DNA of 64,000 bases from Adiantum capillus-veneris (GCA_014529385.2 CM043964.1:5735997-5799996), one strand, 5' to 3'. Shown: positions 10,516 to 22,045, counted from the stretch's first letter. The notes: generated by a model not told the origin, from the sequence alone. Numbers and translations: made by a program.

Positions 10516-11876
10516 ATGATGGCTGAAGGTTCTATCGTAATGCAAACAAGAATGGAGGAGGGCCAAAAAGCCCTGCAAGAAGAAGTGGAAAGCATAAAGA
10601 AAAAGCTCGAGGAGGCGGAAAGAGTAAACGCTGAACTTAATGACCTCCTCGTGAATATGGGCGGAGAAGTTGAAGTGGAAAAGCAAACACTCCTCAGGCA
10701 AATTGAGGAGTTGAATGGCCAGCAAGGAGGAGAGGCAGAAAGCTCAGGGCCAGCCGTCAATGAGGGCATGGACCTCGACAATGTGGCAGATCCTATGGAC
10801 ACACCCATGCAAGACGAAAGCATAGCAGGATCCTCTCAAGAGCCACAGGATCTAACACAAGAAGAAGAGGAAAAATTGCGTAAGGCAATAGAGGAAGAGC
10901 TAAGAGAAAGCATGAAGGAAGCCTTGGAATGGGAGCACAGGGTCTTCAAATCTATGACAACTCAGAATATCGACGCCAGCAATCTCAGGCGCGAGTGGCT
11001 TCAACCCTCTCTCCCATATCCATTGCTGAAATATGAGGCAACTACAATAAACAAGCGGATCAGAGAAGAGCCAACGGTACCTCTCTACAATGCAGACACC
11101 TCGAAGCCAGAAGGAGTTAAGCTTATAGTGGATTCTCAGCCAAAGTGGAGGAAGGCTTGGCTTACAAAGTACCCACAATACCTAATCCACCTGGTAGAGG
11201 CACCTAAAGATATCAGAGACAATCTCAGCTTTTGTCCCCTACCAAGGGTTAGGACGTGGAAGGCACAAGAAATTTTTCAAAGAAGCCAACCCACTTGGCT
11301 GAATTACCCAAAGCTGCCAGGTGTGAAGGCAGGTGAGAGAATAAGTGTCCAATACATGGTGAAAACCCTAACGGGCGCCATAAAGTTGTTCACTGGCTCA
11401 CCTGACCTTACATGCATTATGATGAGAAAAATCTGTAGAACCATCTTAGCAGTCTTTGAGACCTTCAAGCCAGGCCAGGTGACCGATAGCATAATCTTCT
11501 TCCAGGATACATACAGATGTGCTTATGATCTGTCAGGTCAGCCTTCCAAGGAGGTGATACATGCGCTGTATCAAAGATTCATGTTTCTACCATCCTATCA
11601 CCTCCAGGATTTTGAAGAAGCATTCTATACGGGGTTCTTCACCATGAATACAGATATCTTTGGCCCAACAATGCTGAACCTACATGAATACATACAGACG
11701 TGCTTATGATCTGTCAGGTCAGCCTTCCAAGAAGGTGATACATGCGCTATATCAAAGAATCATGTTTCTGCCATCCTATCACCTCCAGGCTTTTGAAGAA
11801 GAATTCTATATGGGGTTCTTCACCATGAATACAGATATCTTTGGCCCAACAATGCTGAACCTACATGCGATGTAGG
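10516..11876 (+). pseudogene. L1 ORF, C-terminal part, unrecognised globular domain
   Basis: Continues the 10036 frame. Residues 1-70 are further coiled coil (EEVESIKKKLEEAERVNAEL), then an acidic linker, then a globular region with many W and Y (PKWRKAWLTKYPQYLIHLVE, FETFKPGQVTDSIIFFQDTY). A 181-bp tandem duplication (11507-11687 and 11688-11868) repeats the end of the protein and shifts the frame; the ending of the second copy runs to TAG at 11873-11875. Without the duplication and stops the whole L1 frame would exceed 1100 codons. Family not recognised. Confidence 0.6.
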
Positions 11877-11949
11877 AATCACTGCTAAAGATGAGGGAAA
11901 CAATAAGATGAAGCAGCTGATCAAGGCCATGTTGGGGACGACATGAGCA

Positions 11950-11962
11950 AGGAGGGGGGGAG
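11950..11962 (+). other. L1 polypurine tract
   Basis: AGGAGGGGGGGAG directly followed by TGTTAGAAGC, the start of the L1 LTR. Identical to the G1 tract. Confidence 0.75.
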
Positions 11963-12889
11963 TGTTAGAAGCTGGACACACCCCACGGCATCTAACTACT
12001 CGGAGGACTATTATTATTTTTAATTATTCATTCATTGAGGAAAACCTAATTTTTCACCTTGTAATTATTGGGACTTACAGAAGTTTCCAGATTGTATCCT
12101 AGTTTTGATAGTTAGATTGAGTAGATGGTTGATTTTGGAACTTTAGGGTTTGAGAAATTGTAGGGTATATATACCACTTTTTGACCTTAATGAAAGACCT
12201 TTTGTCATTTTAAACAAGTTTGAAGTCTGTGAGTGAGCGTACTGTGTACGAGAGAGAGAGAGTGTGAGCTTCATCTTGATGCTACGTGTGCTCCGGAGGT
12301 CGGAATCGAGTGCGGAGAAGTGCAGCGTGCTGCCCCCGACTAGAGCTACACGCCGATACCAACATTGCACGCATACGGTCCGGCTTTGTGATCTCCTTCT
12401 ACGAGCTTCATCGGTTGTTTGGGTGAGCACTGTACGTTGTCCGATTTTGCATTGCAGCATATCCACGCGTTCACATTGAGTAGAACTACACATTAGGCAC
12501 TTTAGATTTTGAAAACGAAGACCTGCAGATTTCGGCCAGACATCCTACGTGTTTCTGCACCAGGTGTTTTGGGTCGGGATTTTGGTTCATAGACCTTAGG
12601 GAGAGTGACCTATTGGTATTAGTAGGGTCTCCTTCAAGTTCTATGGTGTTTCGAGATTGTTTGATGGGTGTTCGGCTCTAGGAAGCGTTGTAGGAAGTTT
12701 CCCCTTTTGCACTCTTGAAGGCTGTGACTTAGAAAATTGGTAGAGAACTCTGTAGGAATTAGTTAGGGAGTGTAGGTTGACACCTTATGCTTGCTTCCAC
12801 GCGCCTGCGGGTCGAGCTTCGTCCTTAGCTGACATTACATGTTAGGTGAGTTCTCGCTGTGCTAACGTCCGTCGCGGTGTATCCGTCCA
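11963..12889 (+). repeat. L1 3' LTR
   Basis: Starts TGTTAGAAGC after the polypurine tract and probably ends CCGTCCA near 12889, where the D repeat begins (homology from 12893). A TATA box (TATATATA, 12166-12173) lies about 200 bases in, and a (GA)n tract follows. It contains half of the leader palindrome (12538-12550), linking it to the leader array. The end is inferred from where D homology starts. Confidence 0.6.
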
Positions 12890-12892
12890 AGA

Positions 12893-15809
12893 ATATAAAA
12901 GATCTTAAATTTCAAACATACTGGTAATCATTCAACAATTGTACTCGAGTGTATGTTCAGTGTGATAAATGTATCTACATGTTGTAAAAGCTAAGTATAC
13001 GCATATTTTCTACTATTACAACACTATTGATGTGGTTTAGAGTTATCGTACTTGTGAACTCATAGCCATACCCACAAAAACTGAAAAAGTACTAAAAACC
13101 AAAGAATTGTTATATATATGCAAGAAAAAAAGTCTAAACCTCCTGAGTAGGTGCACAAGCACCTACATGTATGCAAATCACGATGCTACACAAGCATGAT
13201 CTGGTGAAGAGATGTCCAAGGTTTGAAGCCAATATATAGCTAGTAGGTCATATTAAAAATCATAATGTTCATGCACATACATACAAGCGCCAAAAGAAAG
13301 CCAATTTTTTCCAAAAAGCAGCTGATAAACTAGATCCAAAAAAACTTTTGGCATCTCGTTTGTTTTGTCAACAACACGTCAAAAAGGACTAGTAAGCATA
13401 CCTCATGCCTGAGACGGGAATATATATAAAACAAACCATTTTTTGTAGACGTGATCCAGAACCTAGCCACTGAATTAGATTTAAAAGCGAATTTTTTCTG
13501 TCATGTTTGTTTCACTGACAAATTCACAAAAAAGACTAGTACTAATATCTTACAGAGCATGTCAATATCTATTCATATTATACATTATCGAAGCCAAAAA
13601 TGAGTAGGTAGGTCTTATGTCACAACATGATGTGCATGAATGAGGAAGCCGTAACCATGTAGGTTATTTACAATGTACAGATTAATCAGAAGCAACAACC
13701 TAGATTTGACGGAGAGTAGAAGCATCATCAGACACAACTAGTTCAATGTTCCGATCATTAGTTTACTTTATTCAAGTTTATGCATATTTAAGAAAAAAAC
13801 CAATAATTATGTTTACCAATATTCAAGGCCAAAAGAATACACCACATATAGTACGTATGAAAACCCGGTGCAGATGCACCTACCTATATTGCATTGTTTT
13901 CTGTTACTCAAGCTTCAATAGGTTTGTGATGTGGGTCGGTTGATGAATCCATAGCTTCTATAATTGCATGTGTGTGCAAGAATAGCAACCTTATAGCATC
14001 TTTCCAGTCAGAGCTTGTGAGTGAACTCATCCATGAGCCGTCAAATGATGACATCTTTCTGTCAACCAAGGTATATACAATGCACTACCTTTCCTCCAAA
14101 TGAGAAGAGTGACAATAATTAATGAATAGCCTTTGTGTGCAACTCTGAGTGTCTGTGTGTGCGTGTGTATTTGTGCACTTGCAAGAGCGTGTAGAGTAAG
14201 CAGTATTGGAATGAGGTTTTGTGTGTGTGATCTAGATTCCAGATGTGTGTGTGTGTGTGTGTAGATGCGTGTGTGTGCGTGTATCTGTCATTTTCACAAT
14301 GATGTAGACTTCTCGCAAGAGTAAACTTTCTATGGAGGTGGGTGTGTGAGTGCGTACACTTCGTAGGTATCTGTGCATGCAAAAACCAATTACGCAAGCG
14401 TTTATGTAATGAGAACCAGGAGTAGCGTCCTAAAGTACCATAATTATCGAGAAAATGTTTATTTAATAACCAATAAACACCTTATGCTATATTAAGTTGG
14501 AGACCACTACATATAGTAAGCCAGCGCGGCTTAGGAAAACCAAGCCCAAGGAGTATGGTAGGCAATAAATAAATCATGCTTTATTAAGTTGGAGAACCTC
14601 CACAAAAGGTAAGCCCGTCAATTAGCCATAGTCCTCTCAAGCATTTTACAAGTCAAGTATGGAACACCAATGGATTATAAACCATTATATTATTGGACTA
14701 CACATATGAAGGAAGGTGGTGTATGGAGAGTAGCATCGGACGCTTCTAAAAGCCATGCCGCAGGGTAAGCAAGAGGTAGGTGAGATGTATTCACTCAATG
14801 GAACCCCGCAAGAATGTGAGTTTGGGCGTATGAATAGATAGGTGATTTACTAAAAGACATTTCCAAACATGCATGTGTCAATAATAAAGGTAACCACATG
14901 TAATCATGCATAGATGGGCAATAATGTAGATTAGAGTCATCCACCAGTGGGGACCCAACTATAGAAAGATCATATGCATAGAATAATTGCAAAGGCTCAA
15001 ACCAAGACGATGCCATAGTACATTATGATACTTCATGTGTGTAGCGGATATTGCAAGTCAGAACAAACCAATGAGATGTTCAAAAGATATCATGATTTCA
15101 TGTGAAGCTGCACACTTCGGTTTTGTAAGATCGATATTATTTATGAGAGAGATGACCGGAAATTTGCGAGCATGACTTGCTTTATAGAAAGCTTGTGTGG
15201 GTGTAGATTGTATAGAGCTCTTATCTACTAAGGGTAAAAACAAACTTTCATGTTTAAATGTGTGTGTGTGTGGCCCTCCCCCATCCCTGAGGAGAGGATT
15301 CACGTGGTAGGAGGTAGGGCCCACCACGTGGAACCCTACCCCCAACCAAATAGGAAAAATTTAGCGACAAAAATATCCGAACAATTAGTATAAAGTGTCC
15401 AAAGAGGTAATTGTCATATGGAAAAAGGTTACCGTTTTGGTAAAGTGGTGCCAATAGGGCTAAATTATATATGCATCATATTCCTAACAGCCATCTCATT
15501 AAGTATACTTAATCAGGAACAGAATCAAAGAGAATATGACAGTCTAAGGTAATAGAACAATATGATATATGTGCTTGACCACATTAGGAGCCGTGGTCCC
15601 AACCCATCCCTTTGGATAAGGTGGGTCAAGTCAAATAAATTATAGCAGATCTAGGCCCATTGTATGGTGCTAACCCACCAACCAAAGGCTAGCTAGAAAA
15701 ATGTGTGTGTGTGTTTAAGAATGATTATCTAACAATAGTTTGATTTCACAAACTATTGAACCATACAATGGAACTAGAGACCACTCAACGTATAAATAAC
15801 CAAACCTTA
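12893..15809 (+). repeat. D repeat, + arm, segments alpha and beta
   Basis: Non-coding. Segment alpha (12893 to about 13870) reappears at 18945-19622 on + and, inverted, at 23885-24170 and 25776-26610. Segment beta (about 13870-15809) reappears inverted at 57800-60281 and 36674-36836. It contains GT-rich microsatellite stretches (about 14150-14280) and many TATATA runs. No coding capacity seen. This copy lacks the two small MITE-like elements found in the inverted copy, so it shows their empty sites (AATT at 13962-13965). Confidence 0.8.
15805..15809. other. Target-site duplication CCTTA, left
   Basis: CCTTA here and at 18117-18121 flank the small copia element; the uninterrupted site exists inverted near 27455-27485. 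Confidence 0.9.
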
Positions 15810-16001
15810 TGAAGTGCACGAGCGGGAGCGTGTGTGAGTGTGTACAACAATGGAGAAGAGAGGAGAAGAGGAGAACTTGTGTTTGCAGGGGCTAAAACTC
15901 ACTCTCTACATGTGAGCCCCCTTATTCTATTATGTACATAATGAATAAGTATAGTGGGCAGGCACCTGGCCTAGCCGGCCACATGGGGCTTTACCCCAAC
16001 A
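15810..16001 (-). repeat. Copia-type element, 3' LTR
   Basis: 192 bp, nearly identical to 17925-18116. The adjacent sequence on the - strand, ACGTGGGAGGT at 16002-16012, is the purine tract. Confidence 0.9.
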
Positions 16002-16534
16002 ACCTCCCACGTAAAGGCCAATGTGGCCGTGAGAGAGAAAAGAAAACCATACAAAACCTGTACAAGGCCATCACAAGTATGACCTCAGCCAATGCCCACT
16101 GGCTCAGTGCATCTGTGTGAATCCAGCTCTAATCATAGAGAAAGTATAGAGCGATCGACACCATACTTCTCACCAAAGCCACACACATCCTGTAGGTATC
16201 TCACCATATGCTACAAAGTGCCCCTATGTTCAAGGCCAACGTCAGTCACACTGCACGACTAACTGCTCCCACTGCAAATGCATCTACTACAAATGCAATC
16301 TCGGGTCTCGAGATGAGTATCTCATACATGAGACTCTCGAGTGCTAAGCAACCTTGGCAATCGCTGCCAATTTGACCATTTCAGTCAAATCTGGCTCATA
16401 ACTCCACTCATGGAAATCACCTTGACACCCGAACTCCGATCCTTGGAATCCATCCTCGTGTCCATCGCATGTCACATGCGCACCAAGAGCATGTGTCTAT
16501 CCTGAACCCTGTGTGGCAAGAGCAATGCCTAGCT

Positions 16535-17146
16535 CTAACTCACACACATTAGCCTCTGGCCTACTGTGCCGTCTTGTACATGACGTACTCGCATCACATG
16601 AATCGTGCCAACACTATCACCTCTCGCTATGACTAGTTGTCCATGATGCAACCTAAAATTGTGCTCATCCAACACTACCCGGCATCCGCTGTCTCGTAAG
16701 TGACTCACAGAGATCAAGATCTGCGTCAAACCTGGCACATGGCATACATCTTGCAACACATATGATGCACCACTCGGCAACAATAGTCTGACATCTCCTG
16801 CACCAACTATGTCATGCACTGAACCATCAGCTAGACACACATGTCCAAGCATACCACTAGCATATGTGCTAAACCACTCACGACTCTGCATGACATGAAA
16901 TCTAGCACTCACATCTAGTATCCAATGCGAAGGTAATGTGTCGTCAAAAATCAACATAAGAAAGCCAAGAGTAAACATGGAAGCAAAGGTGACATCTCCG
17001 TCATGCACCACATACGCTGCCTCTGCTCCCATATCATCCAAAGTGATAGCATCCCTCTTGTGCTGTCTCATCCGTAAAAAACAACACCTACGTATATTCC
17101 CTGTATGACCACAATGCCAACACACAACATGTCTATGTCTGCAAGA
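16535..17146 (-). pseudogene. gag: Zinc knuckle and inactive copia protease
   Basis: Reads in the same frame as the Gag segment upstream, separated only by TGA at 17147-17149. The knuckle CWHCGHTGNIRRCC has Asn where the zinc-binding His belongs. The protease then shows WILDVSARFHVM where copia proteases have W-I-L-D-S-G-A: the catalytic D-S-G is now D-V-S, so it should be inactive. The rest (GHVCLADGS, VCHVPGLTQILISVSHLRDSG) matches the copia protease to pre-integrase stretch. The frame ends at 16535. Confidence 0.8.
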
Positions 17147-17618
17147 TCATCCTTTCATTATAGGCATCTCTCTAGACTCATTTGTGCCAAAAGCATTGCA
17201 TAATCTTTGCCATAACTCTCTAGCTGTACATGCATCCAAACCAATGCGATAGACAGACTCACCAAGGTGTAACATGATCGTCGAACGTGCAAGCTCATCC
17301 AAGTCCTCCCACTCATCGTCAGTCATAGACTTTGGAATAGCATCCATGCCCTGTAGTGGCAACACTTGGCCCAACTGAGTCAATGCATCATGCATACCTA
17401 CTTTCGAATGCTCAAAGTTTGAACCATCAAAATGTATGGAAAAGCACAAACCGTGACAATGATGTACATTCCAAATCCATGGCAATAACCTGTGAGACCA
17501 AGCACAAATCGATCAACTGGCAATAGCCAAAGCCTGGCGAACTCATACACCAAGTACTGTCAAAATACAACATAAGATGGCATAAGTTGTCTAAGAGAAG
17601 TATCAACAAATATGGCAA
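17147..17618 (-). pseudogene. gag: Copia Gag, N-terminal half
   Basis: The segment FDGSNFEHSKVGMHDALTQL ... DDEWEDLDELARSTIMLHL ... ARELWQRLCNAFG is the standard N-half of copia Gag (UBN2-like). After LCNAFG it passes within about 20 codons to the zinc knuckle, so roughly the second half of Gag is deleted. Ends at in-frame TGA 17147-17149. Start not certain; an ATG at 17485 is used by the clearest stretch. Confidence 0.8.
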
Positions 17619-17910
17619 TCAATGTGACGAAACAAAATGAGCAAAACTGGTCAAATGATGCCAAAAAACATTGTATTGGAGCTCGAAAAATGACTTGCGG
17701 AAATGAAAATCTGCATAGTTCCTGCAAGTATGGCTGCAAAAAAGCATACACACTTGCAATACACCCTTCTCTCAAGCTTAGGAATGTCCCTCCAACTTCC
17801 ATGAGCACAGATCTAGTGGTTGCTCACCGATCTCAAGCTTCCACCGAAAGCGTGCTCACCATAGCCGAAAGCTCACTTCTCTCTTGCACTCCATCTGTCA
17901 CGAAGCCAAA

Positions 17911-17922
17911 GCTCTGATACCA
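17911..17922 (-). other. Primer-binding site, initiator tRNA-Met type
   Basis: On the - strand TGGTATCAGAGC, two bases inside the 5' LTR. Typical copia primer site. Confidence 0.9.
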
Positions 17923-17924
17923 GT

Positions 17925-18116
17925 TGAAGTGCATGAGCAAGAGCGTGTGTGAGTGTGTGCAGCAATGGAGAAGAGAGGAGAAGAGGATACCTTGTGTTTG
18001 CAGGGGCTAAAACTCACTCTCTACATGTGAGCCCCCTTATTCTATTATGTACATAATGAATAAGTATAGTGGGCGGGCACCTGGCCTAACCGGCCACATG
18101 GGGCTTTAACCCAACA
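17925..18116 (-). repeat. Copia-type element, 5' LTR
   Basis: 192 bp copy of 15810-16001, flanked on the right by the CCTTA duplication (18117-18121). Confidence 0.9.
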
Positions 18117-19622
18117 CCTTATGTATACATTAGATAACAAGTAGATAAATTTAAGACAACAATTGACATTTAGACTTGATACTGACATTTAGTGTATTAC
18201 ATGTTATCATCAAAGAATCATATACAAGGGTTATCTATCACTAATAAAAATAGCCAAGCAGTGGATGATCTTCTTTTATTGCTGCAGTTGTCATTGTAAT
18301 CCCAAGGAAAGAATCTCTTACCTATCACCATCCAAGAAACATAAGCCCGACAGAACTGGTATTACTTGGGAAGATAGGAGTCAACGACTCCCTCCCCTTG
18401 TTATCGGTGTCAACATAGATCAAATATTATGTTTAGAGAATGCGGGATTTATTTATGATATTATTTACATCATTTCGTTCTAGAAAAAATCGGACATCAT
18501 CTCCTTTGTGAATTAGATCAATTCTCACAATTCCACTCTAATGCCATCTCATCCGAGACACCCACTTGAGGATTAAGGCTCTTTTTTCCATCATTGGACA
18601 AGTTTCAAAATAAATTACAAACATTTGTTTTTTTAAAATTATGCACCAAGAAAGGATAGCATCAAAAAGTACTTTACAATTGTGAATTCACTAGGATATA
18701 CTTACCTTCATCAAAAGTGAGTTCCTACATATAAAGATATATCACCATGGCTAACATCACTATTACTCCAAAAAGGATAGGTTAGATCATCACAAACCGA
18801 GAGAAATTATGCTTCAAAGATATACTCTTAATATTATGTAGTTGAGCCTGAGTAGTCATCAAGTTGATCAAACAGTCTAGCTGACTGGTCGTCATGGAAG
18901 GACGAGAAACCTTTAAAAAGTTTAGTAAATTAATCTTAATATAATAGATCTTAAATTTCAAATATACTGGTAATCATTCAACGACTGTACTCGAGTGTAT
19001 GTTCAGTGTGATAAATGTATCTACATGTTGTAAAAGCTAAGTATACTCTTATTTTCTACTATTACAACACTATTGATGTGGTTTAGAGTTATTGTATTGG
19101 TGAACGCATAGCCATACACCATAAAAAACAAAAAAAGTACTACAAATCAGAGAAGTGTTATATATATGCAAGTAAAAAAGTCTAAACCTCCTGAGTAGGT
19201 GCACAAGCAGCTACATGTATGCAACTCACGATTCTACACAAGCATGGTCTGGTGAAGAGATGTCCAAGGTTTGAAGCCAATATCTAGCTGGTAGGTCATA
19301 TTATAAAACATAATGTTCACGCACATACATACATGCGCCAAAAAGAAGCCAAACTTTTCCAAAAAACAGTTGTTGATGAACTAGATTCCAAAAAAGATTT
19401 TGGCATCTCGTTTGTTTTATCGACCACATGTAAAAAAGGACCAATAAGAATACCGTATGCCTGAGACTGGAATATAGATAAACCAAATCATTTTTTGTAG
19501 AGGTGATCCAGAACCTAGCCACTGACTTAGATTTAAAAGAGAATATTTTCTATCATGTTGTTTCATTGACAAATTCACAAAAAAGACCAGGACTAATATC
19601 TTACTGAGCCTGTCAATATCTA
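18117..19622 (+). repeat. D repeat, + arm, segments gamma and second alpha
   Basis: Non-coding. Gamma (about 18122-18945) is found inverted at 24170-24910 and 26610-27485; alpha (18945-19622) repeats 12893-13565 in the same orientation. With the copia element removed the order is alpha-beta-gamma-alpha, so the unit is about 3.7 kb and at least partly tandem. Ends abruptly at 19622 where copia sequence starts. Confidence 0.8.
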
Positions 19623-20718
19623 TAAACCATAATAGAGTTTACCCTTTCTTACCCATCAACTGTGTGGATAGCGTGTTTGACGTCTTTACGCTCTCACACC
19701 ACTTCACATGATGTATGGGGTTTCCTTTGCAACATGTACGAGGCGAAGACACTCGGAAGGATCCTCGCTCTCGAGAAGACTTTGATGGGCTTACAAGTCT
19801 TGTCATTTCAAACTATCCAGGACTTCATATCCCGCATGCTTCTGCTCCGTGATGAGCTAGCAGCTTGTGGTCACTAGATCTCTTTCGAGGGCATGGCAAC
19901 TCGGTTGGCTGCTCAAGCTTCTCGACACTTATGGTTCCTTGTTCCAGTCACTTACTACCTCTACGCACTCTACTCCTATCACTTGGGAGGAGCTCTTACC
20001 TGTTGTGCAGTAGATAGCTTTGTGCATTTAGGACAGAGCCACCTCAGGCGCCTCTACGGGTTCTACTACATTGGTTTCTACATCCAGTAGGGGTGGTAGT
20101 GCTCTTGGACAGTCTAGACCTGGTTGTGCATCTTCTCATTCTAAGATTACTTGTACCTTTTGTGGAAAGAAAGGCCATTTTGCAGCAAAATGTTATAAAC
20201 AAAGGCAAGACTGCAAGAAGGATTTAGATCCTGAGGATGGGAAGGCTTCTTGATAGACGTCTGCCACCGCCATCTCTAGCCCTTCATAGGCCAATGGCTT
20301 CAACCTCTAGTTTCATCTGCCTCCTTCTTCCCTCTTATGATCGAGATCACTTTTTGGCTTGGAGTTTACCGGTTTACCATCTTGGCCTTCTATATTTTTG
20401 TGTCACAGTGCTCTGCTTCAGGGTGTTCTCTCTCGTCCGTCTCTCTCTCTCTTCTGATGACCTCCACTGATGAGCTCCCTGCTCGTCTTCCATCTTTCCC
20501 TCATATATCCTCTTCAGTGACTTGTTCTATTGTTAGCCTCTCCATCAGCTTCCTTGTGCGATTTGATCAGCCTAACCTAGCTTCGGTCATCATCACATTG
20601 GTGCTGGATGGTTTTTCGTTTTTTTGTTTGGCTGACGCTTCTTCTTTTCACACTCCAGATTTGCCAGGCGTGTTGCATCTTCTTCCTCAGCAACTCTGCA
20701 TTTTTCGTTGAGGGGGAG
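19623..20718 (+). pseudogene. gag: Copia Gag fragment with intact zinc knuckle
   Basis: About 19640-19880 encodes MYEAKTLGRILALEKTLMGL ... LLLRDELAACGH, a copia Gag signature, then stop TAG. After a frame break the zinc knuckle CTFCGKKGHFAAKC at about 20149-20190 has all four ligands. The rest to 20718 is T/C-rich with no convincing domain. It is followed directly by a purine tract and LTR, so the protease-integrase-RT part of this copy is missing. Confidence 0.7.
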
Positions 20719-21045
20719 TGTTAGATTATTCATCTCCAGATACTTTACACCGTGCCTACAGGCTTTACACACATCATGTGCACTGACCCTTGGTTGTGGA
20801 GGGTTGGCCACCCGTACACCTACTGGACAAGGATCTTCAGGCACATTTAGGGTTTTTGCTCAGCACTTTGCCCGTCCGACAGACCTTTTTCATTTTTTCC
20901 TCATTTATGGGTTTTTTGTGCATGGTCGTTGGGACTTCTGGTTTGCCCTACATACTCCCTATTCTCCTATATATAGGAGGGGAGGATTCACTCTCCCAGT
21001 CAACTTGCCATCTTGTACACAACAGTTTTTTTCCATCTGGAGTTA
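20719..21045 (+). repeat. Copia-type LTR
   Basis: Purine tract GAGGGGGAG (20710-20718) precedes TGTTAGATTATTCATC. A TATA box inside the palindrome CCTATATATAGG lies near 20966-20977. The right edge is inferred: RT coding begins at about 21046. No second copy in the window. Confidence 0.6.
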
Positions 21046-21600
21046 TTGAACGAGGCTTTCGTAATAGTTTAACAGAAAGCACATTGTATGTAAAGCGTGA
21101 GGGTGATGTACTTCTCATTGTGGTTCTTTATGTAGATGATTTGCTGATCACTAGACCAAATGAGAGACATATTGATGAATTTAAGGCTGATTTGAATGAT
21201 ACTTTCAAGATGAAAGATTTGGGGTTGTTGCATCATTACTTGGGCAAACAGTTTAAGCAATGTGATGGTTGTATTGCCTTATGTCAAAAAAGTTACATAG
21301 AGACATTGCTATGTAAATTTGGACTTGAGGATTGCAAATCTATTGCCACTCCCATGGAAACAGGTTTATGTTGGTGATCCTGCAGATGTCACTCTTTACC
21401 AAATTTGTATTGCCTTATGTCAAAAAAGTTACATAGAGACATTGCTATGTAAATTTGGACTTGAGGATTGCAAATCTATTGCCACTCCCATGGAAACAGG
21501 TTTATGTTGGTGATCCTGCAGATGTCACTCTTTACCAAATTGCTATTGGATGCCTCATTTATGTATGCAACACAAGGCCGTATATTCGGTTTGTAGTCTC
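21046..21600 (+). pseudogene. pol: Copia reverse transcriptase fragment with 136-bp tandem duplication
   Basis: Contains TLYVKREGDVLLIVVLYVDD, the copia RT palm with catalytic YVDD (about 21130-21141), then FKMKDLGLLHHYLGKQF, the following copia motif. A 136-bp segment (21270-21405) is repeated in tandem at 21406-21541, breaking the frame. The N-terminal two thirds of RT are absent; an LTR sits in their place. Confidence 0.85.
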
Positions 21601-22045
21601 ACAGGTGAGCTGATTTATGCATAGACCAAGGTCTAAGCATTGGCATGCTGTCAAGAGAATTTTCCGCTACCTTAGTGGCACTTTACATCTTGGCTTGTTT
21701 TATCCCAAGGGGGATCATTGCCGCCAGACTTACATGCTTTTTTGGACTCAGATTGGGCTGGTTGTTTTGACATGCGAGTGTCCACAAGTGGTTTTTGTTT
21801 CATGCTTGGCAGTTCATGTACATCATGGTTGAGCAAGAAGCAACCTACTGTGGCCACTTATAGTTGTGAGGCTAAGTACATGGCAGTCTTCACAGCTACG
21901 GTTGAGTGTGTATGGCTTAGACGCCTTATGGTTGATTTGGGTGTTGGACAAGATATTGCCAACACTATCTACACTAACAATCAGAGTGCATTGGCAATTG
22001 CGAGGAACCCATTTTTTCATGCTCGCAGAAAGCACATTGAGGTGC
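21601..22045 (+). pseudogene. pol: Copia RNase H, cut by element S
   Basis: Best frame 21718-22045: LDSDWAGCFDMRVSTSGFCF, then STSG-type motifs, CEAKYMAVFTATVECVWLRR and NNQSALAIARNPFFHARRKH. These are the copia RNase H motifs with D, E, D in place. Coding stops at KHIEV, immediately before element S at 22046; the expected last ~20 residues are missing. Confidence 0.85.

Larger units (their letters stand above)
6560..12889 (+). mobile_element. LTR element L1 without pol (large non-autonomous type)
   Basis: A long leader, one long decayed reading frame and a polypurine tract plus 3' LTR (11963-12889) are visible; no protease, RT, RNase H or integrase is present. A 5' LTR matching 11963-12889 is not found, so the left side is truncated or replaced and the start given is only the end of the G1 LTR-like segment. 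Sharing a 13-nt polypurine tract with G1 suggests mobilisation by a G1-like element; that is inference. Confidence 0.55.
15810..18116 (-). mobile_element. 2.3-kb copia-type element with gag and protease only
   Basis: Two 192-bp LTRs (15810-16001 and 17925-18116) flank an interior of about 1.9 kb. On the - strand each LTR runs TGTTGGG...CTTCA. Primer site next to the right LTR and purine tract next to the left LTR set the orientation as minus. The interior keeps a copia Gag N-half, a zinc knuckle and a decayed protease but no integrase, RT or RNase H, and no room for them. This is the architecture described as TR-GAG (terminal-repeat elements with a Gag domain); movement would need a partner's Pol. 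LTRs are highly similar, so insertion is fairly recent. Confidence 0.88.

Noticed and set aside
12143-12493. 116-codon frame on the - strand in the L1 LTR
   Set aside because: Lies across the promoter and R region of the LTR; no domain.
5656-12889. G1 3' LTR serving as the 5' LTR of L1
   Set aside because: The two LTR starts do not match (GCATTCTAGAGG versus TGTTAGAAGC) and no longer similarity was seen.
17612-17917. + strand frame of 101 codons inside the small copia element
   Set aside because: Antisense to the Gag leader and without any motif.
17911-17922. tRNA-Met gene fragment
   Set aside because: Only 12 bases complementary to the tRNA 3' end, next to an LTR: a primer-binding site.
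20790-21377. 195-codon frame spanning LTR and copia RT
   Set aside because: Its N-terminal half is LTR sequence; only the part from about 21046 is coding.
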